Source: Ampelocalamus luodianensis
Taxonomy: Eukaryota; Streptophyta; Magnoliopsida; Poales; Poaceae
Assembly: GCA_036346255.1 (NCBI GenBank)
Contig: CM070618.1
Location: 62,321,655-62,385,654, forward strand
Direction: 5' to 3'
DNA: 64,000 bases
The notes beneath the pieces are model-generated. The model did not search any database, was not told where the DNA came from, and saw only the letters and a program-made list of their open reading frames with translations. Position 1 is the stretch's first letter, and each line of letters begins with the position of its first letter. A program made the position numbers and the translations under genes. Shown here piece by piece: positions 19,514 through 30,395 of the stretch.

Positions 19514-22500
19514 TTAATTAAAATATAGCCCTTCATGATGATCGACGCTCATATAGCTAGCTTCCTCACTGGGTTCTTCCTCGAGCCTGATGCCGTCTCC
19601 GAAAGGAGGCAACTCGTCAAATTGATTGTATTCTTCCTCATCCACTATATTCTCAACTCCGACAATTCTTCTTTTTCCATGAAGAACTACGTGGCGCTTC
19701 TTATTTGCCGGGTCGGTTACATAGAAGACTTGAACAACTTGGTTAGCCAGTACGAATGGTTCATCTTTGTGTCCGACACGATCGAGGTCCACGGTAGTGA
19801 CGCTGTACTTGTCGACTTTCACCTGTGGGAGATGGACCCAACGGCACCGAAATAGGGGGATCTTGAAAAGCACGTAGTCGAGCTCCCATATCTCCTCTAT
19901 TTGCCCATAGTATGAGCTCCTCAGCCCATCGGTACTGAATGCATCTATGCGGACACCGCTGTTCGGATCGCGCTCTTCCTATCTGTTGCCGTATAAAATG
20001 TGTACCCATTTATGTCGTATCCTTGCCATGTGACAATTGTAAATTGTGGCCCTTTTGCCAACCATAGCAGTGTATCATCACTTGATGACCTCCCAGTGAT
20101 TCGCACCTTTAACCATTCGTTGAACCGACGGTTGTGCTCTCCCGTGATCCAAACCTCCGACCGGTCTGGATTCTGTTGGCTTACCATGTCTTTGTGCTCG
20201 TCGATGTACGGGGACACTTGGGTCATGTGTTGCAAGACCGTGAAATGGGCTTGAGCGTATGTATCCAGATCGGGAGTGATTGATTTCCTTCCGATGGTCC
20301 CGGTACCATCCAGCCTTCCCTCATGACGAGATAGAGGCACACCTATCGGTTCCACCTGAGCCATGTAGTCGACGCAGAACTCAATGACCTCTTCGGTTGC
20401 ATAACCTTCGATGATGCTGCCCTCCGGTCGAGATCGATTCCGTACGTAGGACTTGAGAATTCCCATATACCTCTCGAACGGGTACATATGACGTAGGAAC
20501 ACAGGACCGCATATCTTTATCTCTTTCACAAGATGAACAATGAGATGGACCATGATATCGAAAAATGACAGAGGGAAATACATCTCAAGATGACATAGAG
20601 TCGTCACCACCTCGCCCTGTAGAGCATCTAGTCCTTAGGGATCGATGACCTTCTGAGCAATTGAGTTGAAGAAATAACACAGCCTCAAGATTGCCACTCG
20701 GACCTTGTTCGGCAAGATACTCCTAATTGCAATAGGAAACATTTGTGTCATCAGCACATGACAATCATGAGACTTCATACCAAATAATTTCAAATCTTGC
20801 ATAGAAACAAGTTTCTTAATGTTAGTGGAGTAACCAGACGGGACTTTGACACCATGCAAGCTCTGGCACAATTCATTTCTCTAGGCCTTGGCCATAGTGT
20901 AGCAAGCTGGTGGAAGGTATGTTCGTCCTTTATCGGTCTCTTTCGGTGCTAACTCGGTCCTTATGTTCATATCAACCAAGTCACGCCATGCGTTAACACC
21001 ATCCTTTGTTTTGCCACTAATGTTCAGTAAGAGACCAATCAAGCTATCATATACATTCTTCTCCACGTGCATGACGTCTATGCAGTGACGAACTTCTAAG
21101 TGCTCCCAATAAGGCAAGTCCCAAAAAATTGACCGCTTCTTCCAGATGTTCTTCTGACGGGTTTTTAATTTACGTCCCTTCCCAAGCACAACATCGATAT
21201 CCTTAACTATATCATAGACCTCTTTCCCTCTAAAAGCCCTTAGAGCTGAACTGTCCTCCTTATTTCCGTCGAATTATTTCTTCATCTTGCGGTATGGGTG
21301 ACTCCTGGGAAGGAACCTACGGTGGCGCATATACACGATTTTGCGAGTTGTTCAACCATACACTCTCGTAGCATCTAAGCGGTGCGCATGTGCTTTGGCT
21401 CCTTTCGCATCAAGCTGACACAGTTACCAAGGGCGGAAAATCATTGATAGTGCGAGAACAACATGGCGCGTAAAGAGAAGTTCTCTCGTTTATGCATCAC
21501 ATACTTGTACCCTTCGTTCCACAGTGTCACAAGATCATCCAGTAATGGTGCTAGGTACACATCAATATCGTTCCCAGGTTGCTTCGGCTCTTGGATAAGT
21601 AGTGACATCAAAATGTACTTCCGCTTCATACACAACCAAGGAGGAAGGTTGTACATACATAGATTCACGGGCCAGGTGCTATGTCGGCTGCTCATGTTAC
21701 CGAAAGGATTCATTCCATCTGTACTCAACCTAACCTTATGTTCCTCGGTTACGCACCGAACTCTTTGAAGGTCCGATCGAAGTTTCTCCACCGCGAGAAT
21801 CGCGAGGTGTCTTAGCTTTCCATCTTTCTTACGCTCCTCCGAGTGCCAACGCAGCAATCTTGCCTCCTTTCGGTTCGCAAATAAACGCTTCAAAAGTGGG
21901 ATCACAGGCAGATACCACAACACCTTAGCAGGAGGTTCTTGCTTCACCTTAGCAGTATTCTTACGCTTGTATCGGGATGCTTTGCACACGGGACATACAT
22001 GCAAGTCTGCATACTCTTTACGATATTGGATACAATCGTTCGGACATGCATGTATTCTTTCTACTTCTATTCCTAATGGACAAAGAACCTTCTTGGCTTG
22101 GTAGGTGGTGCTGGGCAACACGTTTCCCTCCGGAATAATGTCCGCTAGGAGACATAACAACGCCGTGAAACTCTTGTCGGACCAACCATTGCTTGCCTTC
22201 AATTTCAGCAGTTCAAGTACGGTTGACAACCTTGTGTATTCCGGCTTGCAGCCAGGGAACAAAGGTTTCCCCGAGTCCTCCATTAAGCGCTCGAATTTAC
22301 AAAACTCTCTCTCACTGTAGTTTCCTTCTGCATCGCGTAGCATCTGATCCAGATTGTCATCGTATGACCTATCCTCATCAAAAGCACAGTCCACATCCGG
22401 CATATCGTTGACTTCATCGGCGATATCATCATTATTAATTTCCTCAGCGATGTCGTCTTTATTAACTTCCTGTATAATCTGCTCTTCACCGTGACTGGTC

Positions 22501-22721
22501 CAACATGTATACCCTTTTTTGAAACCCCTTCGAATCAAGTGCCCTACGATCTGCGCCGGGTTGTTAAAAATCTTCAGATTACCGCAATCAATGCATGGAC
22601 AGTACATAAATTCTATCCCCTTGTTCAACATATCCTGCTCCGCGGCTCTTTTAAAAGCAATCACGCCATTAATGTACTCTTCACTCACACGGTTCGCACT
22701 GCATACATCGATTCGGTCCAT
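19514..22721 (-). pseudogene. TNP2-like CACTA transposase
   Basis: The first ATG is at 22721 (MDRIDVCSANRVSEEYINGV), opening a transposase-associated domain with CPCIDCGN and IVGHLIRRGF. The TNP2 catalytic domain follows, including VCPVCKASRYKRK near 21970-22010. Downstream segments match the usual order: the HCIDVMHVEKNV region near 21070-21100, a DUF4218-like block near 20450-20900 (MYPFERYMGILKSYVRN), and a DUF4216-like block at 19514-19990 (VFYVTDPANKKRHVVL). The frame is broken after 21441 and near 19990, and by stops at about 20882 and 20638 where related proteins have sense codons. Another Trp-to-stop change occurs in the 21200-21440 segment. Transcription runs leftward from the central array. 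Confidence 0.92.
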
Positions 22722-23256
22722 CTACGCTACGCACGTAACAATTAGTAGTGTTAAATTATATTAATAAACTGCAAATACGTTACTCCTCCTATTAACCAAA
22801 TACACTAAAACTGATTAAAGATAAATCTAGAGTAAATATAAAGAGTTACAGATCGTTACCCTCGGAGCTCACGACGAAAATTCTAAATATCCCGCGGATT
22901 CCTCACTGGCCTTCTCCTTTAGGGCACAGTGCAATGTGAGACTTAAGTGGACAGGGCAAGAGAAGAGCCACAGTCGAAATGCACCTCCCCCATAAGCTTA
23001 TCCCTCTCACAAAACACCCACTGCCAAAACAAAACACTCATTCACAACACCCTAACCGAGAGCTACCACCAAAGCCAAGCCTCACAAAGCAAGCATGCAA
23101 GCCAAATAGCCATAAATTGCTAGGGCAACCCACAACCAAGAACAAGGTAAGCAAAATAAGCAAGCCTCCTACAGCCAATACAGAGCAAAGCTTCTCAAGC
23201 CCCTCTATTCCAAAGAATATATCAGAGGCGCTAGGGCAGGGGGTCTGTCGGGTCTT
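22722..23256 (-). other. 5' leader of the TNP2-like gene
   Basis: About 530 bases lie between the TNP2 ATG and the upstream TATA-like box. The sequence is AC-rich at 22960-23230 and contains possible splice signals. No separate gene is supported; the open frame at 22979-23311 on the other strand is low-complexity. Confidence 0.45.
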
Positions 23257-23269
23257 GATATTTATAGGG
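23257..23269 (-). promoter_or_regulatory. TATA-like box for the TNP2-like gene
   Basis: On the minus strand this reads CCCTATAAATATC, a good plant TATA box, placed just outside the central repeat array and pointing toward TNP2. Its function is inferred. Confidence 0.6.
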
Positions 23270-23272
23270 GTG

Positions 23273-23645
23273 GCATATCACGAGCGGTTCTTATTACCAA
23301 CCGTCACGTGATGTGAATATATCACTGAGCGGTTCCTATTACCAACCGTCTGTGTTGAACTTATACTGACGGCTCCATGTTGAACCGTGCGTGATATCCT
23401 CCATATCACGAGCGGTTCATAAGGAGAACCGCTCGTGATATACTCACATCACGAGCGGTTTTATTACTAATCGTGCATGTTCATCACAGATGGTTCTATT
23501 TACGAACCGTCTGTGATGTGAGTATATCACAAACGGTTCTACTTACGAACCGTCTGTGATATGGTAATATCACAGATGGTTCTTTAATATAACTGTCTGT
23601 GATATCTTATCACAGACGGTTCTTTAATAGAACCGTCTGTGATAG
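23273..23645. promoter_or_regulatory. Central repeat array forming a divergent CACTA promoter
   Basis: Copies of the element's subterminal motif lie between two outward-facing TATA boxes. The TNP2-side half mainly uses ATCACGAGCGGTT, while the TNP1-side half uses ATCACAGACGGTT, the version found at the element ends. Inverted pairs occur throughout, with spacing near 50-55 bp. The position between two divergent genes suggests a bidirectional promoter that the element's own DNA-binding protein could regulate; in Spm, TNPA is known to bind such motifs and act on the promoter. Confidence 0.75.
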
Positions 23646-23660
23646 CCTTTTTATAAAGAG
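23646..23660 (+). promoter_or_regulatory. TATA-like box for the TNP1/Ulp1-like gene
   Basis: CTTTTTATAAAGAG reads as a TATA box directly after the last repeat of the central array and points rightward. It is the mirror partner of the box at 23257-23269. Its function is inferred. Confidence 0.6.
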
Positions 23661-25298
23661 GCGCACCGCTAGGGTTTTGTTCTTTATTCGTCACTTCCTC
23701 TCCCGCGCCCCTTAGGCTCTCGCGCGCTCTGTCACCTCCTCTAGGGTTCGCCCGTTCACCTCCCCCGCTGTAAGCCCCGACGCCGCCGCCCCCGACATCG
23801 ACGACGCTGCCTCCACCTCGACGCGTGGCCTCCTCCCCGTGTCGGCCTCCTCCCTCTGCACATGCCTCCTCCCCGCGCCGTCCTCCTCCCCGTGTCGGCC
23901 TCCTCCCCTGCACCGGCCTCCTCCCCGCGCCTCCCTCCTCTCCTACACCGGCCTCCTCCTTGCACCGTGAGTTGTTGTGCGGCATCCTCTCTGTGAGTAT
24001 TCCTATATTACGATTTATGCATCACTTTGTCTTTCTGTTGTTAAGTTTAATATATAGCTTTATTCCTTTTGGTTGTCAGTTCTGCATAGTTCAGATTATC
24101 CTTGTATGAGCTAGTTGATCTTTGTGAGATACATAGTTATTCTCAATCTGTGGACAAGGCTTCTGTGAGTATTCCTATATTACGTTTGTGCATCACTTTG
24201 GCTTCAGATTATTCTTGTATCAGCTAGCAATGTTATTAAGTCGCACGACTAGTCGCGACTAATCGTCGACTAGTCGCCCTCTGCTTGCGCCGGCTCCAGC
24301 GCCGCTCGCGCCCTCTGCTTGCTCTGTTTTAGTAGTAGTAGTAGTGTAGTACTAGTAATAGCAGTAGTAGACTAGTAGTCTAGTAGTAGTAGTAGTACAG
24401 TATCTGTATTAGATAGCAGCAGTAGTAGTAGGCAGTAGCAGGATTACTACTAGTAGTAGTAGAATTAGTAGTAGTTGTGAATAGCTGTTGTAGTAGGCAA
24501 ATTTGATATACTTGAAGTCTTGGACTGCCCACTACGCAAAAGAAATATATGTTAGGATCAAAACAAGTAAGTCATCAACTCATTATCATGCTTATGTTGT
24601 TTTTCTCTTTATTTCATGATGTACAATATGTACATGTGTATATTTGTTGCTACAACTTAGTACATTATATGCTATGTTCTGTTTTTCATAACAGAGTGCC
24701 TTTTGTTGTTCCGGTGGATATATTGACTTTGATAGTCTTTGATAATATGTGAACTGAATCTAGTACTAAAGATATTGCAAATTGATCAGTGGGCTTTGTT
24801 AACATGCTGTGTGATGAACTTTGTCTTATACTGAGATTGAATGTGATAGTTAGTTCATTCTTGAGCTCTATTGTATTACTTGCTACTGTCAATTTGATAT
24901 ACTGTTAATTTGTTACATTCGGTTGAATGCTAGTTATTCTGATTCTTCTGGTTCGCTTTGTGATGAACTTTGTCTTATACTGAGATTGAATGTGATAGTT
25001 AAGATCATTTTCGGTAACAGTTGAGCTCATTTGACAGTTAAGCAAAGTATTGTTTAGAGCCCATAGTTTGAATTTATACTATCATATTCATTTAATGAAG
25101 AGTATAGACAATAGGATTGAGATGGCAAAGACTTGTTCTTTTGCAACTCTCCTTCTGAGAGCACAAACTATCATCAATCATTCTTTATATATTACGTTTG
25201 TGCATCATTTTCGATTAAGTTGAGTAAATCTGCTTGAATCTAGTCAGTTAGAGCTTAAGCATATTGCTTTGTGCATATATAGACAGCAAGTAAGCGAC
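23661..25298 (+). other. Leader region of the TNP1/Ulp1-like gene
   Basis: This 1.6-kb stretch runs from the TATA box to the first convincing ATG. A CCTCCTCCCC repeat fills about 23815-23965. The sequence AATGTTATTAAGTCGC with several ACTAGTCG motifs at 24228-24282 looks like a fragment of another DNA element. An imperfect AGT/TAG trinucleotide microsatellite spans about 24328-24500. A segment containing GTGATGAACTTTGTCTTATACTGAGATTGAATG occurs twice (about 24811 and 24960). I see no separate gene. Confidence 0.45.
24328..24500. repeat. Imperfect AGT trinucleotide microsatellite
   Basis: Repeated TAGTAGTAG units are interrupted by CAG, GTA and short variants over about 170 bases. It lies in the leader of the TNP1-like gene. 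Confidence 0.8.
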
Positions 25299-28200
25299 AT
25301 GGCGTCCGCACCATCTTCGCCGCCGTCATCGACGTCGCCGAATGCGTCTAGATCTCCGAGGAAAGTGGTACGTACGCGAGATGGCAGAGGAATATCGAAA
25401 AATCCTCCAGGCCTAATGACCGTCACGGAGGTCAATGCCAATGGGATCCCTGTGAGTCCCCCCAAAGCAGCGACGAGATTCCGGACCATCTGCAGGATAC
25501 TTGGAAGGGAACGGGTCCCCATCACCACACCGGCCGACAACGTGTCGGATGATCGAGACGCGAGCTGTGGGACGAAGTTTTAAAATCGTTCACTTTCCTA
25601 GCCGCAGACCAGGCGCGCATGGAACGGCAGGCGTTGCTCTCGATGGGAAAGGCGTGGAGGACCTTCAAGAGCGTGCTTGTCACGAAGTACGTGAACACGG
25701 GTCGAACGCCCTTCACGGCGTATAAATTCTTGTCGCGGGATATATGAGACGCCTTTGTGCAAATGAAGACGACGGTCGAATTTCTTGAGGAAAGTCGGCG
25801 CACAAGGCTCTCGGACACATCGAAACTCACCCCACAAACTCGGCACCACCGGGTACGCGGGTAAAACCGCGCAATGGCGGCGGAGGACGAGAACGAAACA
25901 AGGCCATTTGCCGAGATCACGCACAAGCGCGCTCTCTCCGGTTAAGGCGAGGGCATCGATCACGTCTTGGCGAAATCTCTTTCACAAACCCGGCAGACCG
26001 GGATGTGGCCAACTGTGTGGTAAATATGTCTTCGAACTACCTAGCTGTTAATAAGTCCATAACTTCGTAATGTCTATAGTAACATGATGACCTCTTGCAG
26101 CAAGAATTGAGTTCCGCATGTTCCTAAGGCTCCTTCCAAGCGAGCGAGGAGAAGGATATACTATCTACGCCCCGGGAAACAAGGAGCACCGGGTCGCATG
26201 CGAGGCAAAGGGGTTAACGTATCTTGGAGGGATGGATTCCCAGACGACTACTGCACGTATAGGAGCAGGAAGAGATCCAAGGCCGAGCACGACACACTGT
26301 TGGAACATGTGCTTACTACAAAATTTGAAGGAAGAGAACGGGTGCTTACTGCAAAATTTGAAGAAAAGATAGCAAGATTGCGGACCAAGTGAATCAACTC
26401 CTACTCCTCAACGATGCAAGCCGCCCGTTGTTTTGGGAGCCAGTCCTCCTCAACATCGGAGTAGCGTCGCGTCCACGCAAAATTATGAACATGATGACAT
26501 CCAATTACCTATCGACGACATCAAGGTAATGTACATCTTTGGAATGCTCCAAAGATAGACCTATATGACGCCTTAGCTAATTGCGTATCGTTTTGTAGGA
26601 GCCGACGCACTGCACGCTCCAAGTGAGGATGGTTGGGATGTCTATTGAGGCTGGGCGGGGGGTGGCGTATCCATGCAAGGAAGGGATAGTGCAGCACGGT
26701 GCTCAGGTGGTGCAGGGTTACGCCAGGGTTCAGGTGGACATGGTACATGACAATTTTAGGCCGTCCCACCGGAGATTCTCGAACGGCGACATCGTAACAC
26801 TAGGGGATGCGTGTATGCGCTTTTATCCAAGGCCCAAGAAGGACATCGCCTCGACCCCGCGGTGCGCCTCAACCTTTGATGACTCCACCCCAACCATCTC
26901 GACACGACCATGCCTCTCCAACAGGACCGAAAAAGGACATCGCCCTGGACCCTGCAGTGCCGCCTCAACCTTTGATGACTCCACCCCAACCATCTCGACA
27001 CGACCATGCCTCTCCAACAGGACCCTCCATGACTACACCTCAACCTTCGTTTCAGAAGCCCGCCTCATCGGTTCCCGTGGAGAAGACACCGAACGAACAA
27101 AAAAAGCGTGCCGCCGTATCGGTTCTCGAGTCGTCTCACAGGAAGACGCGTAGCGGGCAAGTCGTTCAGGACAAATCGAAATAGAAGAGCATTAAGGCGC
27201 TTCCGCCTCCTAACCCTAAGAAATACTCTTTCGGAAGTCCGTTGGTGACCATCACAGTATTAGCCTACGTTGGATTAGGTTGTCAGAGTTTGCATACCTG
27301 GTACTTGCACAAGACCAAAGAGAAAGGGTGCGCTGATGGAATCACCGTCAGATACACGGAGGAGTATTTCCTCCACGAGCTGGCCACCTTCGTCGTGGGC
27401 TTCGATGACTTATTCGACCTATTCAACCTCAAAGCCCTCGATGCCTCACTTCTACGATGCTGGACACTGTAAGTGTGTACAATCAAGTTCTACATTCACG
27501 TAATACCGATTAATATAACAACTCATTGCTTATGTATAGATACAGGATTAAAAATGCTCGACGATTGAAAGAACCTGGGTTTCTCGACCACACATGGTCT
27601 CTGAGCAAACCATCTTGGCGGACACATCCTACGCCGAAATACATAACGACAAGATTGCTTGCTCAAAGCGACAATGACTACATAATGGTGCCTACAACCG
27701 AAGTAAGTGCTTCACTACTTGCTATACAAATTTTATTTGTACTTTATATGCAGCACGAACTTAGGTTTAATGACTATAGCGACATACATGAGTAGGCACC
27801 ACTGGATCCTTTTAGTCATTATACCAAAGAGGAACCAGGTACTATACCTTGATTCCCTAGTCAAAAAAAGCCACGACTTCACCCTTGTGCAAGAAGTACT
27901 CGACAAGTGTGCTCATTTCCTCCATACATAACTCTATCGTAGTCTTCCTTCGTTTGAAATGGCCGAGGTTAACTTTTTGGAAACATGTAGGTCGTTCATC
28001 TCCTATGTTGCCGAGGGAGGGCTATACAAGGGAACGAACGCCACACTTAATCACAGGACACGATTTTCGGTACGTGCTACAACACAATAATTCTATATCA
28101 TACTTCGTAATAATGCGTCTCGAACTGACTATACCTATATATGTAATTCTATTTTTGCGATCTGCGCAAAAAAAAGCGTAAGAATGTGCATTCTACGTTT

Positions 28201-28462
28201 GCCATCATATGCGATTCTCATGAGTGCTAAGTTGAAGGATCCGATGTTGGTCAATCTCGCAATAATTATTTTCTAATTATAAATTTAAATATATATGCTT
28301 ACCGCTTTACTCTTGCTAGCTACGGGCTTGAATATAGATTTAGATTCACTCGTTCGAGAGAGATCTCGGATGTTCGAGGAGGCTCGCACCTTCATCATGA
28401 CGGATATCATTGACGCCGACGGAGAGTTTCACTACTCCATCAACACCGCTGAACGACCTTGA
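25299..28462 (+). pseudogene. TNP1-like CACTA protein with Ulp1-like C-terminal region
   Basis: The start is ATG 25299 (MASAPSSPPSSTSPNASRSP). The N-terminal part has the pattern of CACTA second-gene products: VNANGIPV, then a RERVPI-type segment, KSFTF and a GYAGK-like block to about 26050. Later come WRDGFPDDYCTYRSRK near 26230, a proline-rich linker with an in-frame 96-bp tandem duplication (about 26841-27024), and a region at 27242-28462 resembling a Ulp1/C48 protease fold, with HHWILLVI near 27796 supplying the expected catalytic His. Probable introns separate the pieces (for example before 26105 and around 27470-27540). Several frame breaks and stops make it nonfunctional. Transcription runs rightward from the central array. 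A Cys protease active site was not located, so protease activity is doubtful. Confidence 0.78.
26841..27024 (+). repeat. Tandem duplication in the proline-rich linker
   Basis: A unit of about 95 bp containing CCTCAACCTTTGATGACTCC occurs twice head to tail, the second copy starting near 26935. In the coding frame it repeats a 32-residue Pro-rich segment that includes TPPQPSRHDHASPTG. Confidence 0.85.
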
Positions 28463-28693
28463 AACAATTGATTCATTAATTGTAATTCACTTTGAATAGT
28501 TGTAATTCAATTGTAACTCTAGCGACAATATTTGATACATATTCGTTTGTAATTGATTTTGAGTTATAAATGATCACTTTGAGTTGTCAACGATTGATTC
28601 ATCTGTGATATTTTCTGCCTGCTTGTTTTCAGAGGGCATGGCTAGCAATTCCTGAGGCTTGCCGAAAATAAAAAAAAAATTAGTTAGGCTGAA

Positions 28694-29110
28694 AGAACTA
28701 TCACAGACGGTTTGATTGTTACACCGTCTGTGATATGTGGATATCACAGACGGTTTGATTATTAAACCGTCTGTGATATCCACATATCACAGACTGTTCA
28801 TAATTGGAACCGTCTGTGATATCCATATATCACAGACGGTGCTAATTATGAACCGTCTGTGATATGTGGGTATCACAAACGGTTGGTAACTAGAACCATC
28901 TGTGTTGTGACGTATCACAGACGGTTGGTAAATAGAACCGTCTGTGATATGTGGATATCACAGACGGTTGTTAATTAGAACCGTCTGTGTTGTGACTTAT
29001 CACAGACGGGTTTTTAACAGTCTGTGATAACCGCCAGTTATCATAGACGTACAAAAATACAGACGGTTCCGAACCATCTGTGATGACGGTTTTGAACTGT
29101 CTGTGATGAC
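28694..29110. repeat. CACTA right subterminal repeat array
   Basis: More than a dozen direct and inverted copies of ATCACAGACGGTT are arranged as hairpin pairs with linkers such as GATATGTGGATATC. All use the CACAGACGG version also found at the left end; the CACGAGCGG version is absent. Confidence 0.9.
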
Positions 29111-29129
29111 GTTTTCTGTAGTAGTGATA

Positions 29130-29319
29130 GTTTATAAAAGATAGGCACCATCTACAATTAAACATCTTCAAATTCACTAAACTTGTATAAAAAAGAATAG
29201 TACTGGTTAGTATTAAAGAATATATTTGACAAATGACAACACAAGTATTCTTACAACAACTTTGATATATACAATGTGCATACACTTGACTGAAACTAAA
29301 TCTCTTCGAGATGGGCAAA
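29130..29319. other. Short spacer between CACTA element and solo LTR
   Basis: This is 190 bp of AT-rich sequence with no recognisable feature. It ends in the GCAAA (29315-29319) that forms the left target duplication of the solo LTR. Confidence 0.5.
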
Positions 29320-30395
29320 TGTTGGGACCCAAATTTGTAATTCGGAACCGTCGGTGTAAAATGCACTATTCTCTGGATCAATAGATAAAGCACACATGCA
29401 CATCATTGAATCATACACATACATCGCATTGACCATGACATGCATAATATTACATTACATAAATAGACCATACGGTCAACTGTTTTACAAAATGGGCCAA
29501 ATAGACCAATTTAATACACATAGTGCTTAATAAAGAAAGTAGAGACGCGAACAGAAGCAGAAAGCAAAAGGTGGATCAATCCACTCTGATCATAGGCAAG
29601 CGACTAGGGGTTCCGACCTAAGCTCGTCCATCATTTTCACCATCTGGTCTAGACGTTGCAAAGTAGGCGTAGGGCTCTTCATTGAATGGTTCTGAGTTTT
29701 GTTATAATGAACGAGTGTGAGTATACAACCATACTCCGCAAGCCAACACACAGAGAATACAATTATAATAGATGCAAGATTATTCAAAGTAAGGCTTATG
29801 TTTCTTTTATTTGCACATAGCTTATTTGAATTAGACTTAGTAGTAGAAAAGTTATGAGACCTAGCATTTTGATTAAATCAGTTTTTAGTGAAATTCATTG
29901 TTGAATAATAATATTGGGAGGCTCTTGCCTCCATATATCATTGAGTGGCTTCATCCACTCAATACTCATATTTTCCTAGGGCTGCATCCACCAAACGATT
30001 GCAAGACTGCAACCACTTGGCGATTCGTAGGCTGCAATCACGTGACGTCGCAGGCCGCACCACCCTTGAAACCCAAGCTGCATTCCTCTTGCAATCCCAC
30101 AGCTGAATCCATCCACACTTTTCGCTGGCTATCACTAGGACAAATCAAATCCTCAGGTTCCTACTCGGCATTTCATACCTCCCACAAATTATTTTATAAA
30201 AATAAAAGCTACTTCAAGTAAGTTCTTGGCACCACCCATGACTGTGGGCATGACTATTTGGATAGTTTTCACTCTGCAGAGGTCGCACAACTTTACCCAC
30301 AAGAGACGGTCGTCTTATACTGTCAACACCCTACCATTGGCATGCGACTAAGATAATCTTCACAAGGCGTTTACAATGCCCCACCTCAACACAAT

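Larger units (their letters stand above)
17830..29126. mobile_element. Complete CACTA (En/Spm-type) DNA transposon, 11.3 kb
   Basis: The left end reads CACTACTACAAAACAG and the right end, reversed, reads CACTACTACAGAAAAC, both diagnostic of the CACTA superfamily. The identical 3-mer ATA flanks it at 17827-17829 and 29127-29129, matching the 3-bp duplication made by this superfamily. Both ends carry dense subterminal inverted repeats of ATCACAGACGGTT. Inside are a TNP2-like transposase gene on the minus strand (19514-22721), a TNP1/Ulp1-like gene on the plus strand (25299-28462), a central array of the same repeat between them, and a captured F-box-type fragment (18405-19183). Both transposition genes are broken, so the element is no longer autonomous, though intact ends could still be mobilised in trans. 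Confidence 0.96.

Noticed and set aside
17850..29110. CRISPR-like appearance of regularly spaced repeats
   Set aside because: The repeats are both direct and inverted, vary in sequence, and sit at the ends and centre of a CACTA transposon in a plant nuclear genome.
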